DNA from: Microbulbifer sp. VAAF005 | Lineage (GTDB): Bacteria; Pseudomonadota; Gammaproteobacteria; Pseudomonadales; Cellvibrionaceae | Direction of reading: 5' to 3' | Assembly (NCBI RefSeq): GCF_030012985.1 | Contig: NZ_CP120233.1 | Span: 2,765,501-2,829,500, forward strand | Length of the DNA: 64,000 nt | Shown: positions 17,558-26,521 of the stretch, piece after piece | Layout: every line of letters begins with the position of its first letter | How positions within the stretch are numbered: position 1 is the first letter of the stretch | Notes under the pieces: model-generated | What the model saw: the letters and a program-made list of their open reading frames with translations, nothing else | What the model was told of the DNA's origin: nothing | Database searches by the model: none | Made by a program: the position numbers and the translations under genes

Positions 17558-19040
17558 CTTTGAGTGTACCGCCCCCGAGGGAGTTAAAACGTGGAAGAAT
17601 TACCTGATCACTGCCCTGTACCGAACGCATGGTACTAATGCCCGCCTGCATAAACTTTGCAGCTGAGCGATCTGTCAGTAGTGCTTCTGCGCATGGAGTT
17701 AACAACTCCCCATGCGGTAACTTGCGTAAATGAAGGGGCAAATTCTCATAACTTGCGGATGATGGAGTCTGTAGCTTGCCAGTCAGAGAAAAATCTTGGC
17801 AAACAGCTAAAGCCAACAGGTAAACACTATTTCCCCAAAGATAATATTCATGCCCCTGTTCAGAGGTTAACTCTTCAAAATCAAAAAACTCGGTAGTCGA
17901 TGTATCTTTTCCAAAGGGAAGTCTCAGCATAAACCTGGGAGCTGCCAGTGCTACATGTTCACTAGCGGAGTATTCCCGTACAGCCTGCCAACTTTCTGCA
18001 AACTGATCACTCAAGGGGTAATACCAATCATCTGGGTCTACTGAACCCGATAAATTTGGACATCCCGCTAGTTTTGGATCTCCCCCCAGTAAGAGAGCAC
18101 TATTTGCCGCTTCTGCTATCGTCGACAAATCTATCAAAAGATGCAGATCTCGCTCTTCATCAGTAATGAAATAGTCACCTATGACCAGGTTGTAGGGAAT
18201 ATTTCCTGCCGCGGTTTCGCGCTCAACCAACAATTTAAATGTCTGTGATTTTTCCAGATCACTTTCAGCTTCAGCAAAATCAGCAAGGAGTTCTTCTTTG
18301 CTGACATCTATTAAATAAAAATCCAGATTTCCATGCTCTTCCACACGCCTTAACAAAAGCTGCAGGCTCAACCAGCTGGCCTCCAACTGGCGAAAATCAC
18401 TGTGATGCATCAATTTACGCATTGCATCAGAGGTAGCCTCAGCCAGTGCATTTAAGTACTCAGCTTGACGGGGATCTTCACTTTTCTGCACATAAGGGGC
18501 GACAATATCTTTTATAAGCTGGTCAACCTGGAAGGTACTTTGCCCCTCTTTAGCATTGCGTTCACGGCCCGCAGCCAGAATCTCATCCAGGATTGACTGC
18601 TCACTGTTACGCGCTTCCAAGCCTGGCTGAGAAGCCAACTCTGGCTTCCACTGTTGAATCTCTTCAGCAGCTTGCTGGAATTGGCGAGGGTCCAGCAATC
18701 TGCGCTCCAGCTCAATAAACTTCTTAAATAAGGGCAGACGGCTATATAAATAATCTGGGTGCAAATCATCGAAACAAGGTAGACCCAAGGGGCGGTCCAA
18801 TACGGGTAGCTGTAATCTCACCGCCAGATCTGCAAAAACCCCCTCAAAAGTATCGCGGTTCAGCAGATATACCCTTCGACTGGAAATCGTATCGGGTTCA
18901 CACTGACGACGACTTGCCCTTCCACTGAAGTCACCCAGGATTGCTACTTTCAATCGATCAGTGCCTGAATCCATAACTGTTTTTTCCTTATTGTTATCGC
19001 CAAGGATCTGAAATCCCGCTGAAATGCTGGGCCTACTCAC
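17544..19040 (-). CDS. TssB-TssC fusion-like sheath protein
   Basis: A 498-residue protein. Residues about 28-170 look like TssB: RLKVAILGDFSGR, then SSRRVYLLNRDTFEGVFADL and a conserved-looking helix region FIELERRLLDPRQFQQA. After a spacer, residues about 195-498 follow TssC: FRQLEASWLSLQLLLRR, FYLIDVSKEELLADF, SQTFKLLVERET, NIPYNLVIGDYFI, APRFMLRLPFG and EYYLWGNSVYLLALA. The C-terminal TssC tail needed for sheath packing is shortened. Because the order matches a TssB-TssC heterodimer in one chain, it could plug, cap or seed the sheath, or be a decoy; none of this is shown. It is the first T6SS component gene after the transposase-like gene and ends in a terminator. Confidence 0.75.
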   Translation of the reverse strand: MSRPSISAGFQILGDNNKEKTVMDSGTDRLKVAILGDFSGRASRRQCEPDTISSRRVYLLNRDTFEGVFADLAVRLQLPVLDRPLGLPCFDDLHPDYLYSRLPLFKKFIELERRLLDPRQFQQAAEEIQQWKPELASQPGLEARNSEQSILDEILAAGRERNAKEGQSTFQVDQLIKDIVAPYVQKSEDPRQAEYLNALAEATSDAMRKLMHHSDFRQLEASWLSLQLLLRRVEEHGNLDFYLIDVSKEELLADFAEAESDLEKSQTFKLLVERETAAGNIPYNLVIGDYFITDEERDLHLLIDLSTIAEAANSALLLGGDPKLAGCPNLSGSVDPDDWYYPLSDQFAESWQAVREYSASEHVALAAPRFMLRLPFGKDTSTTEFFDFEELTSEQGHEYYLWGNSVYLLALAVCQDFSLTGKLQTPSSASYENLPLHLRKLPHGELLTPCAEALLTDRSAAKFMQAGISTMRSVQGSDQVILPRFNSLGGGTLKGPWA

Positions 19041-19120
19041 AATTTGTCACCTGCTGACAGGGCTTAATCGCCCTGATTATTTTGACCTGTTAATGCCTAC
19101 TGCTCATTTTGGGGCTTCAA

Positions 19121-19840
19121 CTAGGCAGTATCTACAGCTTCTTTTTCGCTTTTATTTGCCTTTTTGGGCCGGCCCCGTTTAAGCGGTCGCACCCTTTGGT
19201 TAACGATCTGTTCAATTTTCTCTTTAAATGCATCCCCGCCAAGTACATGGCCTAACTTAATCGTTTCAGCGATGTAGTCGAGCAGCTTTCGATCAAAACT
19301 GTACTGAAACAACTCTCTGTAGGATTGCGCCCGCTCCACCACAGTGTCGCCAAGAGACAGATATAAACGATGATCTTTAATCAAATTATCTTTTTTAATA
19401 TTCACATGGTGGTTAAAACTTGACCACTCATAATTCTCTAGGGAGTCTGCCAATCCCAAATACAAGGGGCGCAGCTCTACATACCGGTAGCAAGTCAACA
19501 AGTACGCGTCAGAATCAATCAAGCTAGACTTGTATCGCCCTCGCCACAGAGTCCCTGAACGCTTATAGCGGTGGTTTATAAACTGCACATAGCGGCGCCC
19601 AAGGGATTGCATCATAGATGATATCCCATCCAGTATCCTGGGCGTAGCTATGATCTGGATCATATTAGGTAATAAAACATATGCGTGAACGTCAACGCCA
19701 TATTGGTCTGACGCGTTACGCAAACTAATCAAATAATATTGATAATCTTCTTCATCATAAAAGCAGGGCAGATTGTTGTGTCCAACCTGCACAATATGCT
19801 GAGGAACATTTATCAAATTGAGCCGGGGCAAACGAGGCAT
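19121..19840 (-). CDS. Y1/REP-associated transposase-like protein, catalytic HUH lost, AT-hook-like tail
   Basis: A 239-residue protein of the IS200-like/RAYT family: INVPQHIVQVGHNN, HAYVLLPNMIQIIATP, MMQSLGRRYVQFINHRYKRS, GTLWRGRYKSSLIDSDAYLL and CYRYVELRPLYLGL. In active family members the second segment reads about MPNHVHLL, and its two His residues bind the metal. Here they are Met and Gln (NMIQI), so cleavage activity should be lost, although the RYVELRP region with the Tyr remains. The C-terminal tail contains a KRGRPKK AT-hook-like motif. It lies 80 bases upstream of the TssB-TssC fusion gene on the same strand, so it may be the first gene of the T6SS unit and could act as a DNA-binding regulator (inference). 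Confidence 0.8.
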   Translation of the reverse strand: MPRLPRLNLINVPQHIVQVGHNNLPCFYDEEDYQYYLISLRNASDQYGVDVHAYVLLPNMIQIIATPRILDGISSMMQSLGRRYVQFINHRYKRSGTLWRGRYKSSLIDSDAYLLTCYRYVELRPLYLGLADSLENYEWSSFNHHVNIKKDNLIKDHRLYLSLGDTVVERAQSYRELFQYSFDRKLLDYIAETIKLGHVLGGDAFKEKIEQIVNQRVRPLKRGRPKKANKSEKEAVDTA

Positions 19841-19864
19841 TTTGCCTATAGATCCTTTGTTATC

Positions 19865-19900
19865 AGGCGTAAAGCCTTTTCTGTAGAGGGCATAAAGCCC
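19865..19900 (-). repeat. Two short inverted repeats with matching loops upstream of the transposase-like gene
   Basis: AGGC-GTAAA-GCCT (19865-19877) and GGGC-ATAAA-GCCC (19888-19900) are two small palindromes with nearly the same loop, one of them preceded by GTAG (19883-19886). REP elements linked to RAYT proteins carry GTAG or GGAG at the foot of a palindrome. The arms are only four bases, so this could be chance; they lie in the divergent control region between this gene and the PP2C gene. Confidence 0.4.
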
Positions 19901-20031
19901 TTATTATCGCAAATCAGTGAAAAGTATTTCAAACTTGGCATTCGGGCAAGTTAACATTACCCTCGGTGATCGGCTGTATTACTATTACGCCGCATTGTAA
20001 TGCTTTTTATTAAAGGGGAGTTGCACCAGAC

Positions 20032-20895
20032 ATGGATCAAATTAGTCTGGCGGTCAACGGGCGCACTGACATTGGTCAGGTTCGTGAGGAAAACGAAGAT
20101 AGTATTCGCTGGCACGCGTCGGCGGAGCAGCCCTTTGCCTATATTGTGGTAGCCGATGGCATGGGCGGTTATACGGGCGGTGCCACCGCCAGTAAAATCG
20201 CAGCTGAGACAGTTCAAGCCCATCTCGATGACCTGCTGAAACATACTTTTTTCTCCTGCACCTCTGAACAACAACAGCTTATATTGCGCGCGACCCTTAT
20301 AGACGCAGTAAACAGCGCAAATACAGCCCTCATCAACACTAAAAACCTAAACCCCCAGTTCTCTAACATGGGGACAACACTGGTTGCTGCGGTTATGTGG
20401 CGCGACTTTTTAATTGTTGCGCACGTTGGGGATTCTCGCGCGTACCTGTGGAACAATTATGGATTGCAGCGTCTTACAAGAGATCACAGTGTTGTACAGG
20501 AGATGATTGATTCTGGTCAATTGACCCCCGAACAGGCCAAAGAATCCAATATTCGCAACCATATTACCCGTGCCTTAGGCGTTTCCAATAATGTGGAAGC
20601 GGATATTAACAGCTGGAAACTTACACAAAACGCACTCCTTTTGTTATGTAGTGACGGCCTCACCGAGTATCTTGATGATCACGCGATAGAGCGTGTGCTA
20701 GCTACTCATCGACCAGCGCTGGAATGCGTATATCGGTTTATTGACGATGCGAATCGCCTCGGAGGGCGAGATAATATTACTGCGGGAATACTGGAATACT
20801 CCTCGCAGCCACTACACCAGATTCTCCCTCACGAACAAAATGTTACTGAACGTCCCAAATCCCCAGACGTAACAATTCGAAAGTTACACCGCTAA
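20032..20895 (+). CDS. PP2C-type serine/threonine phosphatase of the T6SS switch (PppA/Stp1-like)
   Basis: A 287-residue PP2C phosphatase with all metal-binding motifs: VREENEDS, VVADGMGGYTGG, AHVGDSRAYLW, RDHSVVQEMIDSGQL, NHITRALG, LLCSDGLTEYLDD and GGRDNITAG. There is no membrane segment. In T6SS loci of this type the enzyme removes phosphate from the FHA protein and so counters the PpkA kinase. AAGGGGAG lies a few bases upstream of the ATG at 20032. It is transcribed away from the main T6SS unit and is followed one base later by the Rhs-type gene. No kinase is in the window. Confidence 0.92.
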   Translation: MDQISLAVNGRTDIGQVREENEDSIRWHASAEQPFAYIVVADGMGGYTGGATASKIAAETVQAHLDDLLKHTFFSCTSEQQQLILRATLIDAVNSANTALINTKNLNPQFSNMGTTLVAAVMWRDFLIVAHVGDSRAYLWNNYGLQRLTRDHSVVQEMIDSGQLTPEQAKESNIRNHITRALGVSNNVEADINSWKLTQNALLLLCSDGLTEYLDDHAIERVLATHRPALECVYRFIDDANRLGGRDNITAGILEYSSQPLHQILPHEQNVTERPKSPDVTIRKLHR

Positions 20896-20911
20896 TTTGA
20901 TCTACCGGATA

Positions 20912-23900
20912 ATGCAATATGACACCGGAACGTCTTACCCAGCTGATACCCCACTTACTCGACACGCTCACCCCCCCGAAATCAACCTTTCCCACGAGAG
21001 CCCTGCATCAGCCGCACGCTGGCTCTCCCAGATTGAACAAATACCAGAAAATTCGATAAGCAATCTACAGAGGGAGGATATTTGGCCTGAGCTGCCACAG
21101 ATAACCGCCAATCGTTACAGTATTGATTCGGCACCTGTAGTGCCCCTCTTGTATGAAGCTGACAGCTTTCCAACCCAATTAACCAACACTCCTGGCGTTA
21201 ACCCTGCAAATGAGGTAATTCCAAGCCTGGAACGTTCACATCAGGTCGCTGGGCATATTATCAGCGCAACTGGGGAAGTCGCTTTTGAGCGGACAGATGT
21301 AACCATTCCTGGACCATTGCCATTTGAGTGGAAACGCTACTTCCGATCATCCCTTAGTGAAGACGTCGGTATTGGTGCCGGTTGGCGGCACTCTCTAAGT
21401 GAAAGACTTGTTGTGCATGACAATAGTGTCAAGCTAATCACCGCAGAAGGCAGGTCTGTAAGCTTCAAATTACCTGCCATTGGACACGGCAGCTACAACC
21501 GCTTTGAACGGTTGATGCTATTTAGGCAGAGCCTACACAGTTATCGTTTGACGACATTTGATCAACACCACAAAATTTTTCGCGCTGACGGTGTAAATAG
21601 TGCCCTCCCCCTTGCAGAGATAAGAGATCAATTTGGCAATGCATTAACAATTGACTATGAAGAAGGCTTACCTAAAAAAGTAGTCAGTTCATGGGGCCGT
21701 GTTATTGAATTTCATTGCCAGAACGGTCATATCTCTAACTTAGTAAATAGTCATGCCGTAGAGGGGCAAAACAGCCTCTGCAGTTACAATTATTACGAGG
21801 GCCAGCTACTCGAAAGTTGCAGTGGACTTAGTAAGGAGAGCTACCAATATAACAACACACAGCTAGTTCACCTGAAAAACAGCCATTTCGGAAGCTATAG
21901 ATTTACATATGATGCGTACAACCGGTGTCACTTACTCAACTCGAATGAGTTAACCACTCACTTAAGTTGGCACGCGAGTAATAATACCTGCACTATCGAG
22001 CCAGAACTTTCCAGTCCAATTTATATACGCTTCAATAAGTACGGCCAAAGAATCTCTAAACAGCAACAAAGCCGCACCCTTACCTGGCTATTTGACTCTT
22101 ATGGCAATCTCTGTGAGGAGATAAAGGCAGATGGCAACAGGCTTTTTTATCGTCATGATGAATTCGGCCGACTGGTTCGCTCCACCTCCAACAACAGTAG
22201 CAGTCGATATCTTTATGACGATCGAGGCTACCTGAGTGCAGCTCTCATTAACGATGAGACATTGTGGCATTACCAGTTTAACGATCAGGGGCGCCCAGAA
22301 CGCATTATCGATCCGGCAAAACAAACCTGGAAGTTTCTCTACACAGATCGGGGCCAACTCACACAGATTCAGGACCCCGAAGGGGGCAAAGTAGACTTCA
22401 GCTGGGATGGGCAAGGTCAACTACAAACGGTACGTAGGGAAGAGAAACAACTGGGGTTTGAGTACGACCACTGGCAGCGAATCACTTCAATAAAAATGAA
22501 TGGCGAAGTATGGAGTGAATGGAGTTATGGTAATGCCGGTGAATTGCGTGAAGCCCGCCTCGGTATTCACCAATACGGTTTGGACTACTCCGATCGCGGC
22601 CTGCCCAATGCCATTCATGGAGATAGCGGCCAAAGCATCCTTTGTGATTATGACAACGCCGGCAGGCCCACCTATATCAACTTTGCCGATGGCAACAATT
22701 GGAAGCTAAGCTACTCCCCGAAAGGCGAACTGACCTGCCTGGAGAGCCCGGCGGGAAATTACTATTGGAAATATGACAGCCACGGGCAATTAACTAGCCA
22801 TAAAGCCCCTCAGGATCGGATCTGGCGCTGGCACTACAATATCAACGGTAGCCTGCATGAGTATTGTGATAATGATTCCCGCTGGTACTTTAATTACAAT
22901 AACAGCGGAGAATTAACCAGTATTCGCAATAACAGCGGCCAAAATAGTGAGTTCCACTACGACCAACAAGGCAGGTTGGTTCAAGCAGATAACTCGCTCT
23001 CCTCCGTTCGCTTCAAATACGATAGTCGCAGTCGAGTGATTGCGGAACATCATGATAGTGCCGAGATCCGGGACTTCAGCCTTCAGTACCAGTATGACAA
23101 CCGTGGTTGGCTAAAGAGTGCCAGTTCTGACAACCTCGATTTGTCTTATACATTTGCCCCTTCTGGGGCTCTGTATGGGATCGATGCCAACGGCGAAGCC
23201 ATAGTGCGTACCGAGCCTACAGATCGGGGCATCCTGCAGGTTCAGGGAGAAATTCGCAGCAATCACAATTATTCATTTGGGCGCTTGATTGGCCTGGAAT
23301 GTGGTCAAACCCTTTCCTGGCATTTTGATAAATCCCCCTCTCTACAAATGACCAACCCCCTGCGAGCTCAACAAAGTCCGCCACAATCCCAAACCGAAAG
23401 CGATAAGCGTGGCAATGTTATTTGCGAGCGCAATATTCCTGGCCGAAAAGACTATCAGTATCAATACGATGGCTGGGGCCTAATGAGCCATGCGGAGTGC
23501 GGGGAGTTTAAAACTTACTTCCGCTACGATCCTTTTGGCCGGCGGCTAAGCAAAACCTGCACTCACCGAAAATCCACGCGCCAACGGCGTGTTGTCACTA
23601 TCTGGAGTAGCCTTGGTATTTGGGGGAAGCTCATAATATTGACGGCAAATCCCGAGGCCTAAGCCACTGGATTCACCAACCTCAAACCAATGCCATCTTA
23701 TGCCAATGGACTACTGACAACATCGAATACTACCTTTCCAACCCCGATGGAAAACCGCTGGCGATTTTCGATGCCCAAGGCACCGTGCAATGGTCCCAAG
23801 GTGGTGAGACCGGGGAAAAAGGTAAGGACCCCCACAATCAGGGGCCTAGCGCCTGGCGGGGAACTAACTTGCTCGCGGATGTAGAGACCGGGCTGTGGTA

Positions 23901-24000
23901 CCACCCCTCAGGCTACTGGAGCCCTGCCCTCGGTATCTGGCTAAATGGGGACCGCTCTCATAACTTGACGACTTCTGCCCAATCAATCGGGCAGCTGTAG
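20912..24000 (+). pseudogene. Rhs-repeat protein with no toxin tip, reading frame broken near 23,625
   Basis: The 5' part (to 23662, about 915 residues) has an N-terminal linker, then an Rhs entry domain (SATGEVAFERTDVTIPGPLP, then EWKRYFRSSL and GAGWRHSL) and a long array of YD repeats (for example FGRLVRSTSNN, QGRLVQADNS, DPFGRRLSKT). A second frame (from 23620) continues with a core-closing part: YYLSNPDGKPLAIFDAQGTV, then a weak GLWYHPSGYWSPALGIWL. One extra G in the run 23622-23626 would join the two as WGEAHNIDGK. The end lacks the DPxGL-type motif and any C-terminal toxin, stopping at 24000. No PAAR or TTR domain is seen at the N-terminus. A TTG at 20897 in the same frame could also serve as start. 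It may be a decayed T6SS effector or a non-toxic Rhs shell. Confidence 0.75.
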
Positions 24001-24038
24001 CGAAGTACTCGGGCAGCTGCATCAACATTTGCTGCCCG
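23975..24038 (+). terminator. Paired hairpins at the 3' end of the rhs gene
   Basis: CTGCCC (23975-23980) pairs with GGGCAG (23989-23994), and CGGGCAGC (24010-24017) pairs with GCTGCCCG (24031-24038) around a 13-base loop. The sequence TCGGGCAGCTG is also directly repeated (23987-23997 and 24009-24019). No U run follows, so termination is plausible but not certain. Confidence 0.4.
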
Positions 24039-24078
24039 GGTCAACTCTTATCTGCCTATACACTATGGGAATATCTAT

Positions 24079-25116
24079 TTGCCCGTGAGTGTTATGGAAG
24101 AGCGCTCGGATTTTGAGATCGGTGGGGTCCATGTCGCCAGGGGCGAGTCCTGCCATATTGATCTGCCCGTTGTGCGGCTTTACACAAGCACAGAAATGGC
24201 AATCCCGGTTTATGTGCAGCGCGGTAAAAAAGATGGCCCCAGGATGTTCGTTTGTGCCGCCATACACGGTGACGAACTCAACGGTATTGAAGTAATAAGC
24301 CGGCTTATCCAAAGCGGCCGCTTGAAGTCATTGCGCGGGACCCTGGTTGCAGTTCCAATGGTTAATGTTTACGGGGTACTGCAGCACACTCGCTATCTAC
24401 CTGACAGGCGCGACCTAAACCGCTCGTTCCCAGGGTCGGCAAAGGGGTCTCTCGCCGCACGTATGGCTCACGTCTTCCTCAAGGAAATAGTCACCAAATG
24501 CGACTATGGCATCGACTTACACACAGGAGCCGTACATCGCAGTAACCTTCCCCAAATTCGCGCTAACTTGGACGACGAGCAAACCCGAAAACTCGCCAAG
24601 GCCTTCGGTGTTCCCGTGCTACTCAACGCTTCTATTCGCGACGGATCCCTGCGCCAAGCAGCCGCGGATCTCGGGGTGAGAGTATTACTGTATGAAGCTG
24701 GTGAAGCCCTGCGCTTTGATGAACTCAGTATCCGCGCGGGTGTTAAAGGTGTGATCAATGTGATGAAGCACCTGGAGATGTTGCCGCAAACCCGAAAGAC
24801 AAATGTGATAGAGCCATTTGTTGCTCGACGCAGCGGTTGGCTTCGCGCGGGGGATAGCGGTATCGCCAATCATCTTAAGGCACTCGGGGACCAGGTCTAC
24901 CGGGGCGACCTACTGGCGACCATTGCAGATCCATACGGCCAGGAACTGGACCAACTGACCTGCGATGAGGATGGAATCATTATTGGGCGACAGAATATCC
25001 CTCTGGTCCAGGAAGGCGAGGCGATGTACCACATCGCCTACTTCCGTGAACCCGAGGGTGTTGTCGAGAACCTGGAACTACTCCAGGATACGCTCCTACC
25101 GGATGAGAACTTTTAG
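24079..25116 (+). CDS. Succinylglutamate desuccinylase/aspartoacylase-family zinc hydrolase
   Basis: A protein of about 345 residues of the M14-related AstE/AspA group. The zinc site is visible: AAIHGDELNG (His and Glu) and, later, DYGIDLHTG (His), with RDLNRSFPGS as the substrate-binding arginine segment. The second half (RRSGWLRAG, GDQVYRGDLLATIADPYG) is the lipoyl-like C-terminal domain of the family. The substrate is not predictable from this; members deacylate N-acyl amino acids or related compounds. The frame begins at a TTG (24079) with GGGA upstream; a GTG and an ATG at 24094 are alternatives. It converges with the transglycosylase gene, with only seven bases between their stops. Confidence 0.85.
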   Translation: MPVSVMEERSDFEIGGVHVARGESCHIDLPVVRLYTSTEMAIPVYVQRGKKDGPRMFVCAAIHGDELNGIEVISRLIQSGRLKSLRGTLVAVPMVNVYGVLQHTRYLPDRRDLNRSFPGSAKGSLAARMAHVFLKEIVTKCDYGIDLHTGAVHRSNLPQIRANLDDEQTRKLAKAFGVPVLLNASIRDGSLRQAAADLGVRVLLYEAGEALRFDELSIRAGVKGVINVMKHLEMLPQTRKTNVIEPFVARRSGWLRAGDSGIANHLKALGDQVYRGDLLATIADPYGQELDQLTCDEDGIIIGRQNIPLVQEGEAMYHIAYFREPEGVVENLELLQDTLLPDENF

Positions 25117-25123
25117 GGAGTCC

Positions 25124-26344
25124 CTATTGTTTCTTCAACAACTCCAGGACTTCCCTGCTCGGGTAGCCCTGAACTTCAACGCCGGCACTCTTTTCAAATT
25201 CACTCACCGCTTTGCGGGTACCCGGACCTGCCTTGCCATCAATTTCTCCGGTGTAAAACCCTTTTTGTTTGAGCAACTTCTGCAACTCCTCCACTTGAAC
25301 ACTATCCAGTGGAGTAAATGGGCGCTTCCAATCATTTACCAAAGGCGCACCGCCGCCAATCCGGTCTGCCAACAGGCCTATAGCTATCGCATAGCGATCT
25401 GAATTGTTGTAACGCTTGAGGACAAAGAAGTTCTTGAACACTAAAAATGCCGGGCCATTGCGGCCGTCTGGTAACTTTAATTCGGCAATGGCTTTCTTGC
25501 TGGGAAAGGGCTCGCCATTGGCTCGTGTGACGCCGAGCTTCTCCCATTCGGCTACCGACATCTTCCCTGCAGGCATTTTACGAGCGGGAATCTTGACCTC
25601 ATAGCCCCAGGGTTTTCCTCGCTGCCAACCGTTACTGGATAGCAGGTTGGCGGCAGTCGCGAGCGCATCCGGAATGGAGTTCCAGATATCCCGTTTACCA
25701 TCACCATCGATATCCACCGCATAGGCTTGATAACTGGTGGGAATAAATTGGGTATGCCCCATAGCTCCGGCCCAGGAGCCCAACAAATGCTCACCCTCGA
25801 TATCACCGGCCTGCAAGATTTTTAGCGCGGCCAGCAGTTGCTGACGGCCAAACTTTTTACGCTGGGGATCCGCATAGGCGAGTGTTGCCAGTGAGCGAAT
25901 GACACTGCGCATTACCTTGTCGTTGCCGAGGATGCCGCCAAAACTGGATTCCACAGACCAGATCGCAAGCAGGATATTGGGGTCCACCCCGAAGCGCTTC
26001 TGGATCTTATCCAGCCAGGGCTTCATTTTCTCCTTTTCCCGCTTGCCTCGCTCAATCGCTCTCTTTTGCACCCGGTTATCAAAGTATTGCCATACCGGAG
26101 CTTTGAATTCAGGCTGATAGGCTGCACGATCCAGAACCCATTGGTCTGGAGAAGTGATTCCTTTAAAGGCTTGGTCGTAAACCTCCGCGGAGATTCCACT
26201 CTTGATCGCGGTTTTACGGAACTCCTTTACCCACTGTTCGAAGGCCGGATCGGCCTTCTCTTGTGCATGGGTACTGGAAACCAGGAGAACCGCGCTTATC
26301 GCGAGAATGGCAGACAGATATTGAAACCATTGCAGTTTGGGCAT
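25124..26344 (-). CDS. Lytic murein transglycosylase, MltB-type with peptidoglycan-binding domain
   Basis: A 406-residue periplasmic enzyme. A signal peptide (residues 1-27, ending THA) is followed by the SLT/MltB catalytic domain: WLDKIQKRFGVDPNILLAIW, then VESSFGG with Glu132 as the likely catalytic acid, and GAMGHTQFIPTSYQAYAVD, a strong MltB signature. The C-terminal 60 residues (VQVEELQKLLKQKGFYTGEI, then DGKAGPGTRKAVSEFEK) are a PG_binding_1 domain. It cleaves glycan strands to 1,6-anhydro ends. No lipobox is seen, so it is probably soluble, unlike E. coli MltB. Confidence 0.93.
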   Translation of the reverse strand: MPKLQWFQYLSAILAISAVLLVSSTHAQEKADPAFEQWVKEFRKTAIKSGISAEVYDQAFKGITSPDQWVLDRAAYQPEFKAPVWQYFDNRVQKRAIERGKREKEKMKPWLDKIQKRFGVDPNILLAIWSVESSFGGILGNDKVMRSVIRSLATLAYADPQRKKFGRQQLLAALKILQAGDIEGEHLLGSWAGAMGHTQFIPTSYQAYAVDIDGDGKRDIWNSIPDALATAANLLSSNGWQRGKPWGYEVKIPARKMPAGKMSVAEWEKLGVTRANGEPFPSKKAIAELKLPDGRNGPAFLVFKNFFVLKRYNNSDRYAIAIGLLADRIGGGAPLVNDWKRPFTPLDSVQVEELQKLLKQKGFYTGEIDGKAGPGTRKAVSEFEKSAGVEVQGYPSREVLELLKKQ

Positions 26345-26428
26345 GGAGTTACCTTCGACACAACTTTTGCTCGCTCAAGGGTAGAACGAGCCACTCTTAT
26401 CCGAAAGGTGGATTGGCCGATAACCGTT

Positions 26429-26477
26429 GAACTTCCCACCTACTATTAAACTGGACAGTCACATGAGAGGGAAGTTC
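26429..26477. repeat. 9-bp inverted repeat in the gap upstream of the transglycosylase gene
   Basis: GAACTTCCC (26429-26437) and GGGAAGTTC (26469-26477) are exact inverse copies separated by 31 bases. This lies in the 177-base gap between the transglycosylase and hemolysin III genes. It could be an operator or the edge of a mobile remnant; nothing else supports either. Confidence 0.5.
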
Positions 26478-26521
26478 GTGCTGCTCACCTTTAGGGTAAG
26501 CTCTGCCGCAAAACGGGAAGA

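Noticed and set aside
24001..24078. Remnant of an Rhs toxin tip or immunity gene
   Set aside because: The stretch is too short, holds a hairpin and stops in all frames, and the next gene is a hydrolase of another family.
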